Under the pieces are notes generated by a model. That model had not been told where the DNA came from. It saw only the letters and a list, made by a program, of their open reading frames with translations, and ran no database searches. A stretch of DNA of 64,000 nucleotides from Bog-756 sp963725395. Lineage in GTDB: Bacteria > Actinomycetota > Acidimicrobiia > Acidimicrobiales > RAAP-2. A program made the position numbers and the translations under genes. Location: positions 62,001 through 126,000 of the forward strand of contig CAVRYH010000001.1 in the NCBI GenBank assembly GCA_963725395.1, written 5' to 3'. Shown one piece after another: positions 24,414 to 32,201 of the stretch. Every line of letters begins with the position of its first letter. The stretch's first letter is position 1.

Positions 24414-25538
24414 TCATGCCGGGTCCGCCCACTGACCGGCCCGGACGAACGGAGTGTCCACCACTGTGGCCTGAATGGCCCTCCCGCGCTGCTCGATGGT
24501 GAGGGTCGCCCCGCTGGTTGCACCGGTACCGGCATCGACCAGACCGAGGGCGATGCCGTGACCGAGCATCGGGGAGAAGTTCCCGCTGGTCACGTGACCG
24601 ACCGGACGGCCGCCGTCGGCCAGGGTCGACCCCTCGCGGGGCGGTTGCCGTCCCTCGGTGGCCAGGCCGACGAGGTGCCGTCGGACGCCCAGGTTGCGCT
24701 CCTCGACCAGGGCGTCGCGTCCGCGGAACCGCGGCTTGTCCCAACCGACCACCCAGCCGAGCCCGGCCTGGAGGGGCGTGATCCCCGGTCCGAGTTCGTG
24801 GCCGTGCAGGGGCAGGGCGGCCTCGAGGCGGAGTGTGTCACGGGCACCGAGCCCGGCGGGCGACACACCGGCGCTGAGCAGCGCCTCCCACAGCCCGACG
24901 GCCGCCGCGGAGGGGACCGAGCATTCGACGCCGTCCTCGCCGGTGTACCCGGTCCCGGCGGCCAAGCACTCGACGCCGTTCCAGGAGAACGGGGTCACGC
25001 CGAACCGCGGGACGGCGGCCGCCTCGGCGGAGATCGTCGACAGCCGGGTCCGGGCGTGGGGGCCCTGCACGGCGATGAGGGACCGGTCTGCCGTCGTGTC
25101 CTCGCCCCCGACCGCTTCGAGGACCCGGGCGGTGTTGGAGGCGTTCGGCATGACATCGAAGACGTCGTCGGTCAGCCACCAGACGATGATGTCGTCGATC
25201 ACCGAGCCGTCGTCGTCGAGCAGGTGCGTGTACTGGGCGCGCCCGGGACCGATCTTGCGCAGGTCGTTCGAGAGCGCCCCCTGCAGCAGGTCGAACACTT
25301 CCGTCCCCCCGATCCGCACCGTGCCCAGGTGGCTCACGTCGAAGAGGACGGCGTCGCGCCGACAGGCTCGGTGCTCGGAGATGGTTCCGCCGGGGTACGA
25401 CAACGGCATCTCCCACCCGCCGAACTCGACCAGCTTGGCACCGAGCTCGACGTGGGATTCGAAGAGGGCGGTCCGGCGAGGGGTCGGGGAAGGAGTCCCC
25501 GGTACCTCGCCGCCGAATGTCAACGAGGTGTCGCCCAC
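24414..25538 (-). CDS. gcvT: Aminomethyltransferase GcvT
   Basis: T protein of glycine cleavage; transfers the methylene group from the H protein to tetrahydrofolate, releasing ammonia. 374 residues from GTG 25538, chosen because a -10 box sits 6 nt upstream; 21 further in-frame codons lie before it. Family motifs: FGGWEMPLSYPGGTISEH, VSHLGTVRIGG, the folate-site region GYTGEDGVECSV, and LRLEAALPLHGHEL. It is the first of the gcvT-gcvPA-gcvPB unit. Confidence 0.93.
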   Translation of the reverse strand: MGDTSLTFGGEVPGTPSPTPRRTALFESHVELGAKLVEFGGWEMPLSYPGGTISEHRACRRDAVLFDVSHLGTVRIGGTEVFDLLQGALSNDLRKIGPGRAQYTHLLDDDGSVIDDIIVWWLTDDVFDVMPNASNTARVLEAVGGEDTTADRSLIAVQGPHARTRLSTISAEAAAVPRFGVTPFSWNGVECLAAGTGYTGEDGVECSVPSAAAVGLWEALLSAGVSPAGLGARDTLRLEAALPLHGHELGPGITPLQAGLGWVVGWDKPRFRGRDALVEERNLGVRRHLVGLATEGRQPPREGSTLADGGRPVGHVTSGNFSPMLGHGIALGLVDAGTGATSGATLTIEQRGRAIQATVVDTPFVRAGQWADPA

Positions 25539-25544
25539 ATCGAG

Positions 25545-25550
25545 ATGATA
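25545..25550 (-). promoter_or_regulatory. -10 box of gcvT (leaderless type)
   Basis: TATCAT on the minus strand with 6 nt to GTG 25538. It places the gcv promoter inside the short gap after the nuclease-like gene. Confidence 0.45.
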
Positions 25551-25563
25551 GCGGTGCCGTTGT

Positions 25564-25962
25564 TCAGGCAGAGCGGGCGACGCCCACCTGTCCCTGACCA
25601 CCGCCGGCCAGTCCGTACTTGGACAGCAGCGCCAAGGTGTCGCGCTGGTACAAGAGGGTCACCCGGATGTCGGGGTGCAGCTGGGCCAGGCGCCTGACCT
25701 TGCCGTTCTTCTTCGTGACCAGGCGTTGGTTGAGGGTGGTGAGCTCGACGAACAGCCCGGGCTCGGGGAGCCAGAAGTCGGGCCGGAACCCAGAAACCGG
25801 ACGACCCGTCTCGTCCCACTCCAGCGCGAACTCGACCGGTTCGTACTCCCAGAGCACGCCGTAGAAGTCGAGAATGCGGGCGAACCGGCGCTCGGACTCG
25901 TGGGCGAAGCGGCGGGTCTGCGAAGCGTGGGATCCGGCGCTGCTTCGGCGTGCGCCGCTCAA
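25564..25962 (-). CDS. PD-(D/E)XK nuclease-like hypothetical protein
   Basis: 132 residues. The start is a TTG that overlaps the stop of the MerR gene (TTGA), implying translational coupling. The order RRFAHESERRFARILDFYG, YEPVEFAL, then FRPDFWLPEPGLFVELTTL and TKKNGKVRRL resembles the core of restriction-endonuclease-like folds: a helix, a beta-hairpin with Asp, a strand with Glu-x-Thr, and downstream lysines. The exact D...ExK triad is not fully standard (ELT rather than ExK), so catalysis is uncertain. Confidence 0.6.
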   Translation of the reverse strand: MSGARRSSAGSHASQTRRFAHESERRFARILDFYGVLWEYEPVEFALEWDETGRPVSGFRPDFWLPEPGLFVELTTLNQRLVTKKNGKVRRLAQLHPDIRVTLLYQRDTLALLSKYGLAGGGQGQVGVARSA

Positions 25963-26531
25963 CGCTCGACCGCCTCCGCCGCGTCGGTGACAGGACCGTC
26001 GAGGTAGCGCGCGGCGGGATGGCGGCCGGGACGGGGTGGCGCTCCTGTTGATGCGGCGCCTTCGATCTCGACGATGGCGGCGTCGAGCTCGGACACCACG
26101 CCCGAGAGGGGGAGGATGTTGAACACGCCCTGGCCACCGGCGAGCAGGTCGACGATCTCGCCGTCGGAGTGGGCGAGCACCGAGCGGGTCCCGGCCAACA
26201 CCAGCTGGGCGGAGGCCAGGTCCGCGCCGAGGTCGCCCCGCAGGCACTCCACCGCCTGTCGGGCCTGTTGCAGCTTCAGGCCGGCATCGAGCAACCGTTT
26301 GATCACCTTGAGTTCGAGCACGTCCCCGTAGGAGTACCGACGCTGGCTTCCACTGCCGGTGGCGTCGGCGATCGACGGACGCAACAACCCGGTGCGGGCC
26401 CAGTAGTCGAGTTGGCGGTACGTGATGCCCACCAGGGCGCACACCTGCGCACCGCGGAAACCTTCGTCCGGCAGTACCGGACCTCTCGGCGATCCATCTC
26501 CGCCGGAAACGTCGACCATATTGTCGGCCAC
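25959..26531 (-). CDS. MerR-family regulator, ResR/Rv1830-like
   Basis: 190 residues from GTG 26531, chosen because GGAGGA lies 7 nt upstream; ATG 26519 and ATG 26582 are alternatives. The winged HTH CALVGITYRQLDYWARTGLLRPSI followed by SGSQRRYSYGDVLELKVIKRLLDAGL is very close to mycobacterial Rv1830 (ResR). The C-terminal LLAGGQGVFNILPLSGVVSELD also matches that protein. In mycobacteria Rv1830 lies close to gcvB and other gcv genes, and here too the regulator lies two genes from gcvT. Target genes are inferred to involve growth and division rather than metals. Confidence 0.85.
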   Translation of the reverse strand: MADNMVDVSGGDGSPRGPVLPDEGFRGAQVCALVGITYRQLDYWARTGLLRPSIADATGSGSQRRYSYGDVLELKVIKRLLDAGLKLQQARQAVECLRGDLGADLASAQLVLAGTRSVLAHSDGEIVDLLAGGQGVFNILPLSGVVSELDAAIVEIEGAASTGAPPRPGRHPAARYLDGPVTDAAEAVER

Positions 26532-26555
26532 TGTCGATTCCTCCACCTCGATCAG

Positions 26556-26605
26556 AGGTTGACCGTGAGCCCGAAACCTCATGCTCAACCTGGGCCTTAA
26601 GGATA
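26556..26605 (-). promoter_or_regulatory. Promoter and dyad operator of the MerR gene
   Basis: A TATCCT -10 (minus strand, 26600-26605) is followed by nested inverted repeats: AGGTTGA (26556-26562) with TCAACCT (26585-26591), and AGGTT (26556-26560) with AACCT (26575-26579). They lie between the promoter and the start codon, as expected for autoregulation by the MerR protein. Confidence 0.45.
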
Positions 26606-26705
26606 TCACACCGCCGTAATTACGTGCATGTGACCTTCACCCGGCCCGACCAGGGCGGGACCGGTCTGATTTGGACGGCCGCCGGTGTGCGGCAATGATT
26701 CGGGG

Positions 26706-27056
26706 ATGACCATCGTGAAGATCAACGCCATCACCGTGAGGGAGGGTTCCGGCGACGAGCTGGCCCGCCGCTTCGCCAAGCGGGCCGGTGCGGTCGACGA
26801 TGCGGACGGCTTCGAGGGGTTCGAATTGCTGCAGCCGAGCGACGAACGCGACGTGTGGCTCGTGCTCACCCGTTGGAGGGACGAGGAGTCCTTCACCGCG
26901 TGGTTGCACTCCCCCGCCTTCGCCCACGGCCACCGGGGCGCGGGTTCCGGGGCAGCCGAAACCGGTGCCCACGGAACCGAGACGGAGCCGCCCCCGGTCG
27001 GAGCGCACAGCGAGCTCTGGTCCTACGACATCGTCGACCTGCCGCGCCGTCAGTGA
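26706..27056 (+). CDS. Antibiotic-biosynthesis-monooxygenase/MhuD-like protein
   Basis: 116 residues of the dimeric alpha/beta-barrel (ABM) fold. TIVKINAITVREGSGDELARRF and FEGFELLQPSDERDVWLVLTRW match the heme-degrading monooxygenase group (MhuD, HmoA), including the Asn in KINAI and the Trp in TRWRDEESF. If so it would open the heme ring to release iron. A looser ABM function is possible. Translationally linked to the next gene by a GTGA overlap. Confidence 0.72.
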   Translation: MTIVKINAITVREGSGDELARRFAKRAGAVDDADGFEGFELLQPSDERDVWLVLTRWRDEESFTAWLHSPAFAHGHRGAGSGAAETGAHGTETEPPPVGAHSELWSYDIVDLPRRQ

Positions 27057-27655
27057 CACGGGCTGACCGGCCTTCAGGAGGGGTACCCCTCCATCGGCGA
27101 TCCATCGAGTACGAGGCCTTCGACGAGGGTGACACCCTCCGCATCGTAGGCAGGCTGGTCGACACCCGCCCGTGGGCCGAGGACGGCGACGTGGTCTCCA
27201 GGGTCCACGACATGGAACTCGTCGTAATCGTCGACCTCGCCGACCTGTGCATCACCGAGGCCGATGCCGTCATGCACACCTTCCCTCATACCGAGTGTCC
27301 GGGTATCGCGCCGTCGTTCTCCGGGTTGGTCGGCCTGAGCGTGGCGCGGGGGTACACGCGCCAGGTGCAGTCACGGTTCGGAGGCCCGCGGGGTTGCACC
27401 CATCTCGAGCAGCTGGCGCGGTCGCTCGGTCCGGTCGTCGTCCAGTCGGTCACGTCCCGAAGGGCGCTGGCGGTCAGCCTCGGCGAGGCAGACGACCTGG
27501 TGACCGGGGCGGGTAGTCCCTGGGCGCGCGACAGCTGCCACATCTGGGCGGAGGGAGGCGTGGCCGACCGGAAGATGGCGGCCGGATGGCGTCCCGGTAC
27601 GGGGCCCTACCCATCGCCGCCGCTCGAATACTTCCGGGCGGCCGACCAGTCGTGA
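27053..27655 (+). CDS. DUF2889 family protein
   Basis: 200 residues starting at a GTG that overlaps the preceding stop. Features typical of DUF2889 are visible: PLHRRSIEYEAFDEGDTLRI, VVSRVHDMELVVIVDL, AVMHTFPHTECPGI and YTRQVQSRFGGPRGCTHLEQL with a conserved Cys/His-rich core (CxH at the end, DSCHIW). Members are often near aromatic-degradation genes; here the neighbours are a heme-monooxygenase-like protein and a lipoprotein. Molecular role unknown. Confidence 0.85.
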   Translation: MTRADRPSGGVPLHRRSIEYEAFDEGDTLRIVGRLVDTRPWAEDGDVVSRVHDMELVVIVDLADLCITEADAVMHTFPHTECPGIAPSFSGLVGLSVARGYTRQVQSRFGGPRGCTHLEQLARSLGPVVVQSVTSRRALAVSLGEADDLVTGAGSPWARDSCHIWAEGGVADRKMAAGWRPGTGPYPSPPLEYFRAADQS

Positions 27656-28212
27656 CCACGGACCAAGGCCAGGCCATGGGACGGCCCGGGAGGTCAACCG
27701 GCAGTTGCTCCGTCCTGACGGTCGTGGTGCTCCTCCTGGCCGTCGCCACCGCCTCGGCCTGCACCAATTCGGGTACCGCCGTGACCGAGCCGTTCGACAC
27801 CACTCCCCCGAAACTCCAACCCGGTCCCACCTACGAGGTCAAGGTCTTGGACGTGAGCGGGCTGGGCCCGGTGCTCGTGGACGGTCAGGGGATCACGCTC
27901 TACCTCTTCGCCACCGACCGGCGTGGCGAGCCCTCGCGCTGTTACGGAACGTGCGCGATCCAGTGGCCCGCCGACGTCCTGCCCACCGGGGTGGCCGCCC
28001 CGGTGGCCGGGCCAGGCATCGAACCCCGCCTGCTCGGTACGGCGCCGAGGACCGACGGCACCACCCAGCTCACCTACAACGGATGGCCGCTCTACTTCTG
28101 GCCACCCGACCGGGCCCCCGGCAAGGCCACCGGCCAGGCCCTGACCAACGCCGGTGGCCGGTGGTACGTCCTCGATCCGTCCGGCAATGCCGTCGAATCC
28201 CCCGCCCCCTGA
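27652..28212 (+). CDS. Lipoprotein with secreted COG4315-type repeats
   Basis: 186 residues; GTG 27652 overlaps the previous stop, ATG 27676 is an alternative. Signal segment SVLTVVVLLLAVATASAC ends in a lipobox-like Cys. The mature part contains two copies of the 'secreted repeat of unknown function': VDGQGITLYLFATDRRGEPSRCYGTC with AIQWPADVLPTG, and LTYNGWPLYFWPPDRAPGKATG. The gene ends a tightly overlapping three-gene unit with the ABM and DUF2889 genes. Confidence 0.82.
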   Translation: MTTDQGQAMGRPGRSTGSCSVLTVVVLLLAVATASACTNSGTAVTEPFDTTPPKLQPGPTYEVKVLDVSGLGPVLVDGQGITLYLFATDRRGEPSRCYGTCAIQWPADVLPTGVAAPVAGPGIEPRLLGTAPRTDGTTQLTYNGWPLYFWPPDRAPGKATGQALTNAGGRWYVLDPSGNAVESPAP

Positions 28213-28266
28213 CTTGTCGCCATCCCCCTGTCCCGACACCAGGTCGCCGGGGGCATACTGGGCGGC

Positions 28267-28539
28267 ATGGGAACGCGGATGATTGGCCCGGATGCCACCG
28301 GACGCTGGTCGATCCGGTCGTCGAGGTCCTTCCTGTCCATCAACTCGACGGGGTCGGTGCTCTCCATCGGCTCGGTCGGCTCGTTCCTCTCGGTCGGCTC
28401 GATCGGCTCGGCGTTGTCGGTGGCGTCGGTCGGCAGCGTCCTCGGTGCCGGTTCGGTCCTGTCGTGTGCCTCGGCCCTGTCCCTGCTGTCGTTCCGCTCG
28501 TACCGGGCCATCATGGCGTCCCGGGGCCTCCGCCACTAG
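28267..28539 (+). CDS. Small Ser-Val-Gly-Ser repeat protein
   Basis: 90 residues. After a short N-terminus, residues about 21-75 consist of tandem 5-residue units of the form S-[IV]-G-S-x-L-S (SVLSIGSVGSFLSVGSIGSA is one stretch). The repeats are neutral and regular, like a small beta-solenoid or membrane-active element. No signal peptide. The gene is convergent with corA, the stops being 3 bp apart. Similar repeat proteins exist in other bacteria but I know no function. Confidence 0.6.
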   Translation: MGTRMIGPDATGRWSIRSSRSFLSINSTGSVLSIGSVGSFLSVGSIGSALSVASVGSVLGAGSVLSCASALSLLSFRSYRAIMASRGLRH

Positions 28540-28542
28540 AGG

Positions 28543-29520
28543 TCAGCTGGACGGACCACCCAGCCATCCCCGCTTGCGGAACAGGTACAGCAGACCGCCG
28601 GCGGCCACCAGCTCGAGACCGACGCCGAACACCCAGAAGGGCCACCGGCCGGCGATGTGGGTGACCAGCAGGGAGAAATTCTGGCCGAAGAACCCGGTGA
28701 GGAACGACAACGGGAGGAAGACGGTGGCGATGATGGTCAACTGCTTCATCACCACGTTGAGGCGGTTCGACACGGTGGAGAGGTGGGTGTCCATGACGCC
28801 ACTCAACAGGTCGCGATAGCCGTCGACCAGGTCGCTGATGCGGATCAGGTGGTCGTAGATGTCCCTCATGTAGCGCTGGCCATTGGTGTCGAGGCCCGGG
28901 AGGTCCACCACACCCGACGAGATGCTGGCGAACATGTCGCGCTCGGGGGTCACCACCTTGCGCACGGCGATGAGGGACCGCTTCATGGCGAACAGGACGC
29001 CGAGCTGCGCGTCGGTCGGCTTCACCAGGATCGCGTCCTCCAGATCGTCGATCTGCGAGTCGAATTGGTCGAGCAGCGGGAAGAACGTGTCCACGAGCTG
29101 GTCGATCACCAAGTACAGCAGGGCGACGTTCGGCGAGTCGACCTCGGACGCCTTCCGGTGAGCCAGGCGCGCCCGGACGGCATCCATCGCCGGGCACGGG
29201 CCCCGGTGCACGGTGACCACGAAGTGGTCACTCAGGATGAAGTGCACCTCCTCGGTGTCGGAGTGGGGCGGGGTGGGCGCTCCGTGAACCACGAGGTAGA
29301 CGAAGTTGTCGTAGTCGTCGACCTTCGGGCGCTGCCCGAAATGCTGGGCGTCCTCGACGGCGAGGTTGTGGATCTTGAACGCGTTGAGAAGCAGGTCCCG
29401 GGCCTCGTCGTCCACACCGTCGAGGTCGAGCCAGAAGAACGTCCCTTTGGCGAGGTGTTCCTCGACGACCGCCCGGGTGGCGTCGACGTTTGATCCTTCG
29501 CAGGTCACGGTCCCGTGCAT
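28543..29520 (-). CDS. corA: CorA-family divalent cation transporter (GQN variant)
   Basis: 325 residues: a cytoplasmic alpha/beta domain, a long stalk helix (DQFDSQIDDLEDAILVKP region) and two C-terminal membrane helices (about 263-283 and 295-315). The selectivity motif at the end of the first helix, normally GMN, reads GQN here (TGFFGQNFSLL). Other CorA features are present (YDNFVYLVVHG, DHFVVTVHRG, TVSNRLNVVMKQLT). Expected to import Mg or another divalent cation; the variant motif may alter selectivity. Confidence 0.88.
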   Translation of the reverse strand: MHGTVTCEGSNVDATRAVVEEHLAKGTFFWLDLDGVDDEARDLLLNAFKIHNLAVEDAQHFGQRPKVDDYDNFVYLVVHGAPTPPHSDTEEVHFILSDHFVVTVHRGPCPAMDAVRARLAHRKASEVDSPNVALLYLVIDQLVDTFFPLLDQFDSQIDDLEDAILVKPTDAQLGVLFAMKRSLIAVRKVVTPERDMFASISSGVVDLPGLDTNGQRYMRDIYDHLIRISDLVDGYRDLLSGVMDTHLSTVSNRLNVVMKQLTIIATVFLPLSFLTGFFGQNFSLLVTHIAGRWPFWVFGVGLELVAAGGLLYLFRKRGWLGGPSS

Positions 29521-29608
29521 GGTCAGAGTCTGCCCCGTGCCGCGCGCGATCGTCGGAATGGTGTGGTTCGCCGGCCGACGGTCGCAAGGCGTCCGGCGCC
29601 GGGGTCGT

Positions 29609-30127
29609 TCACCCGACCCGGTCCAGGGACGAACGGTACCGGCGGCCGTTGGCGACGTACTCCGACGCGGCGATCCGGATCATCTCCCGATTGGACCGGT
29701 CCTCGTGCACCTGGGCGGGCACCCCGAGGGCCAGGGCCCCCGACGGGACCCGCATCCGGTTGGGCACGACCGCGTTGGCCCCGACGGTGGCGCCGGACCC
29801 GATCACGGCGTGGTGGAGGACAACCGACCCCGAGCCGGCCAGCGATTCGTCCTCCAGGAGGCATCCCTCCAGATGGGCGAGATGCCCGATGACACACCCG
29901 TCCCCCACGACGGTCGGGAACCCTGGTCCTGCGTGGATTACCGTCCCGTCCTGCACCGAGGTGCGCGCACCGATGCGGATGGTCCCGTAGTCGCCGCGCA
30001 GCACGGCGCCGGGCCACACCGTGGACTCGGCTCCGAGTGTGACGTCGCCGATGATCACCGCCTCAGGGTGGACGTAGGCCTCGGGGTGGATGGCGGGCGC
30101 CAGATCGCCCAATCGGTAGATAGCCAT
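29609..30127 (-). CDS. Gamma-carbonic anhydrase-like hexapeptide protein
   Basis: 172 residues of left-handed parallel beta-helix repeats ([LIV]GxxxxV: VIIGDVTLGAESTVWPGAVL, IGSGATVGANAVVPN). The zinc-site pattern of gamma-carbonic anhydrases is approximated by TVIHAGPG and GHLAHLEGC, giving three histidines. Homotrimer expected; whether it is an active hydratase or a bare scaffold is unclear. Alone on its strand, divergent from the membrane protein at 30292. Confidence 0.82.
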   Translation of the reverse strand: MAIYRLGDLAPAIHPEAYVHPEAVIIGDVTLGAESTVWPGAVLRGDYGTIRIGARTSVQDGTVIHAGPGFPTVVGDGCVIGHLAHLEGCLLEDESLAGSGSVVLHHAVIGSGATVGANAVVPNRMRVPSGALALGVPAQVHEDRSNREMIRIAASEYVANGRRYRSSLDRVG

Positions 30128-30227
30128 GGGTCGACCTTAGGTGGAGGTCTGCGCCCTAGTGCCGGACCGCTTCCGCCACAGGACGGGCAACCGCTCAATG
30201 TGACAGTTGTATGACGATCGATCGGGC

Positions 30228-30233
30228 TATCGT
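30228..30233 (+). promoter_or_regulatory. -10 box upstream of the membrane protein gene
   Basis: TATCGT about 58 nt before GTG 30292. It lies after the first in-frame ATG at 30211, which argues against that start. Confidence 0.35.
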
Positions 30234-30291
30234 TGGCGACGGCCCGGCGCCGGCGGCCCGCGAGAGGGTGGCCGACTTAGAGGAGAACCGT

Positions 30292-32133
30292 GTGACCGCG
30301 ACCGATGGGGAGATGACCGTGACCCGATCAGCGCCCTCCGCCACGGTGTTCGCCGAAGCGTCGACCATGAGCGGCGCTGGACCGTCGGTCCCGTCGGGAG
30401 CCGGGGAGCCTGAACCCGAAGAGGCGGTCGACTCGGCGGTGCTGCCGCCCCGAGGGGTGCCCACCGCCCTGGTCGAACGCTGCGGGTGGAGCCTGGTGTG
30501 GCTGGCCGTTCTGGTGGGGGGTCTCAACATGTGGGCCTCGTGGGGATCGTGGTCGCTGGCCGGCGTGATCGCTCCGGCGGTGGTGCTCGCCGGCGTCGCC
30601 GGCCTCGCGGCGACCTGGATGGTCACGGATCCCCGATCGCCGGTCCTGTCGGTGTCGGGGCTGGCGGCGGCGTCGCTGTCCATCCTGGGCGACCAGGGGG
30701 CCAGCATCCACGTGCGGCAGTTCTATGGAACCGACTCCGCCGCATTCAACCAGGTGGCCGCCCGCCTCCTCGCCCACGGCATCGACCCCTATACGGCATC
30801 GCTTGCCTCCGCCAGTTCACTGCTCCAGACGCCGATGGCCTACTGGACCTACACCGTCAGCGGTGGGCACGTCACCACGGTGTCCTATCCGGCGGGCTCG
30901 TTCCTGCTCGAGGCGCCGCTGTGGGCATTGGGCCTCCACCACATGATCGTCGACTGGACCGACCTGGTCGCCTGGGTGGCCACCGGTGTGCTGTTGTTCG
31001 TGCTGGTGCCGCCCGCGGTCCGGTGGTTCGCAGTGCTCGTCTTTTCGATCCCCCTCTACGCCGCCATCTTCGGGTCGGGCGGCACCGACGCCACGTTCCT
31101 GCCGTTCCTGGTTCTGGCCGTCTGGCGCTGGGACCGGTTCGGCACCGGCCGCGGCGCCGGGGTGGCCAACTGGATGGGGCCGGTGGCGCTGGGCCTGGCC
31201 TGCTCGATCAAGCAGACCCCCTGGTTCTGCGTGCCGTTCCTGGTCGTCGGGCTGTTCCTCCAGGCCCGGGCCGAGGGACGCCAGCCGGGCCGCCTCGTGG
31301 GCGCGTATCTGGCCATCGTCCTCGGGGTGTTCGCAGTCGTCAATCTCCCCTTCATCGTGTGGGCCCCGTCGGCGTGGTTGCGGGGGACCCTTCTCCCGCT
31401 CACCCACCCCCTGGTTGTCGACGGCCAGGGACTGGTGACCCTCGCCCTTCACGGGTACGCCCACGGCGTCTCCCTCCCGCTGCTCACCCTGGCCGGCGTG
31501 CTGGTGTTCGTATCGCTCCTGGCCGCGATGGTGGTGTGGTTCCCGACGATGAAGCGGATCTGGATGCTGTTCCTGCCGCTCGTGTTCTTCGTCGAGCCCC
31601 GCAGTCTCTCGAGCTATCTCCTCGACCTCTATCCGGCCGCTCTCGTCGCCGCCCTCACCGTGGGGCCGGCCATCCTGCCGGTCCACGCCCGCTCCATCCG
31701 ATCCGCGTGGCGTCCGGCCGCCCTCGCCGTCGTGGTCCCCGCCGCCGCCGCCGTCGCCGTCTCGATCGCCGCCTTCGTCACTCCCCCACTCGACCTGGCC
31801 GTCCGGTCGGTGGTAGCCACGCAGACGGCGACCTCCCTCGACGCGGTGACGTTGACCGTTCACAACGCCACCGGTGCCACGGTGACACCCCGGTTCATGG
31901 TGGATATCGGCAACGGCCACCCTGACGGATTCTGGCACCGGACGGCCCACAGGCCGGTGGTGCTCGGACCCGGGGCATCGGCCACGGTGACCATCTTCCC
32001 GCCCGAGTACACGAACGCACCCCCCCATGGCACCCACTGGCTGGTGGAGGCCTACACCTCCTCACCCGAGGCACTGAGCACGACCCCGCTGCTGTTCTGG
32101 ACGCTGGGCAAACCCCCCGCGCAGACTCCGTAG
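30292..32133 (+). CDS. Polytopic GT-C-like membrane protein
   Basis: 613 residues from GTG 30292, which follows AGGAGAACCG. After a Pro/Ser-rich cytoplasmic start come about 11-13 membrane segments. A motif cluster in an extracytoplasmic loop (RQFYGTDSAAFNQVAARLL and GIDPYT) resembles lipid-linked sugar transferases with a catalytic Asp/Glu in loop 1. SIKQTPWF and the FFVEPRSLSSYLLDLYP stretch recur in GT-C proteins. The C-terminal 120 residues form a beta-rich outside domain. Probable mannosyl or related transfer to an envelope glycolipid; substrate unknown. Confidence 0.68.
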   Translation: MTATDGEMTVTRSAPSATVFAEASTMSGAGPSVPSGAGEPEPEEAVDSAVLPPRGVPTALVERCGWSLVWLAVLVGGLNMWASWGSWSLAGVIAPAVVLAGVAGLAATWMVTDPRSPVLSVSGLAAASLSILGDQGASIHVRQFYGTDSAAFNQVAARLLAHGIDPYTASLASASSLLQTPMAYWTYTVSGGHVTTVSYPAGSFLLEAPLWALGLHHMIVDWTDLVAWVATGVLLFVLVPPAVRWFAVLVFSIPLYAAIFGSGGTDATFLPFLVLAVWRWDRFGTGRGAGVANWMGPVALGLACSIKQTPWFCVPFLVVGLFLQARAEGRQPGRLVGAYLAIVLGVFAVVNLPFIVWAPSAWLRGTLLPLTHPLVVDGQGLVTLALHGYAHGVSLPLLTLAGVLVFVSLLAAMVVWFPTMKRIWMLFLPLVFFVEPRSLSSYLLDLYPAALVAALTVGPAILPVHARSIRSAWRPAALAVVVPAAAAVAVSIAAFVTPPLDLAVRSVVATQTATSLDAVTLTVHNATGATVTPRFMVDIGNGHPDGFWHRTAHRPVVLGPGASATVTIFPPEYTNAPPHGTHWLVEAYTSSPEALSTTPLLFWTLGKPPAQTP

Positions 32134-32155
32134 CGACACCTGCCGGCTCCGATCC

Positions 32156-32161
32156 TAGGAT
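32156..32161 (+). promoter_or_regulatory. -10 box of the amidohydrolase gene
   Basis: TAGGAT, 40 nt before ATG 32202; an AGGAGG ribosome-binding site lies in the leader. Confidence 0.4.
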
Positions 32162-32201
32162 GGACCTCCGCCCGACCCGGGCGTGCCGCCAGGAGGTAGC
32201 C

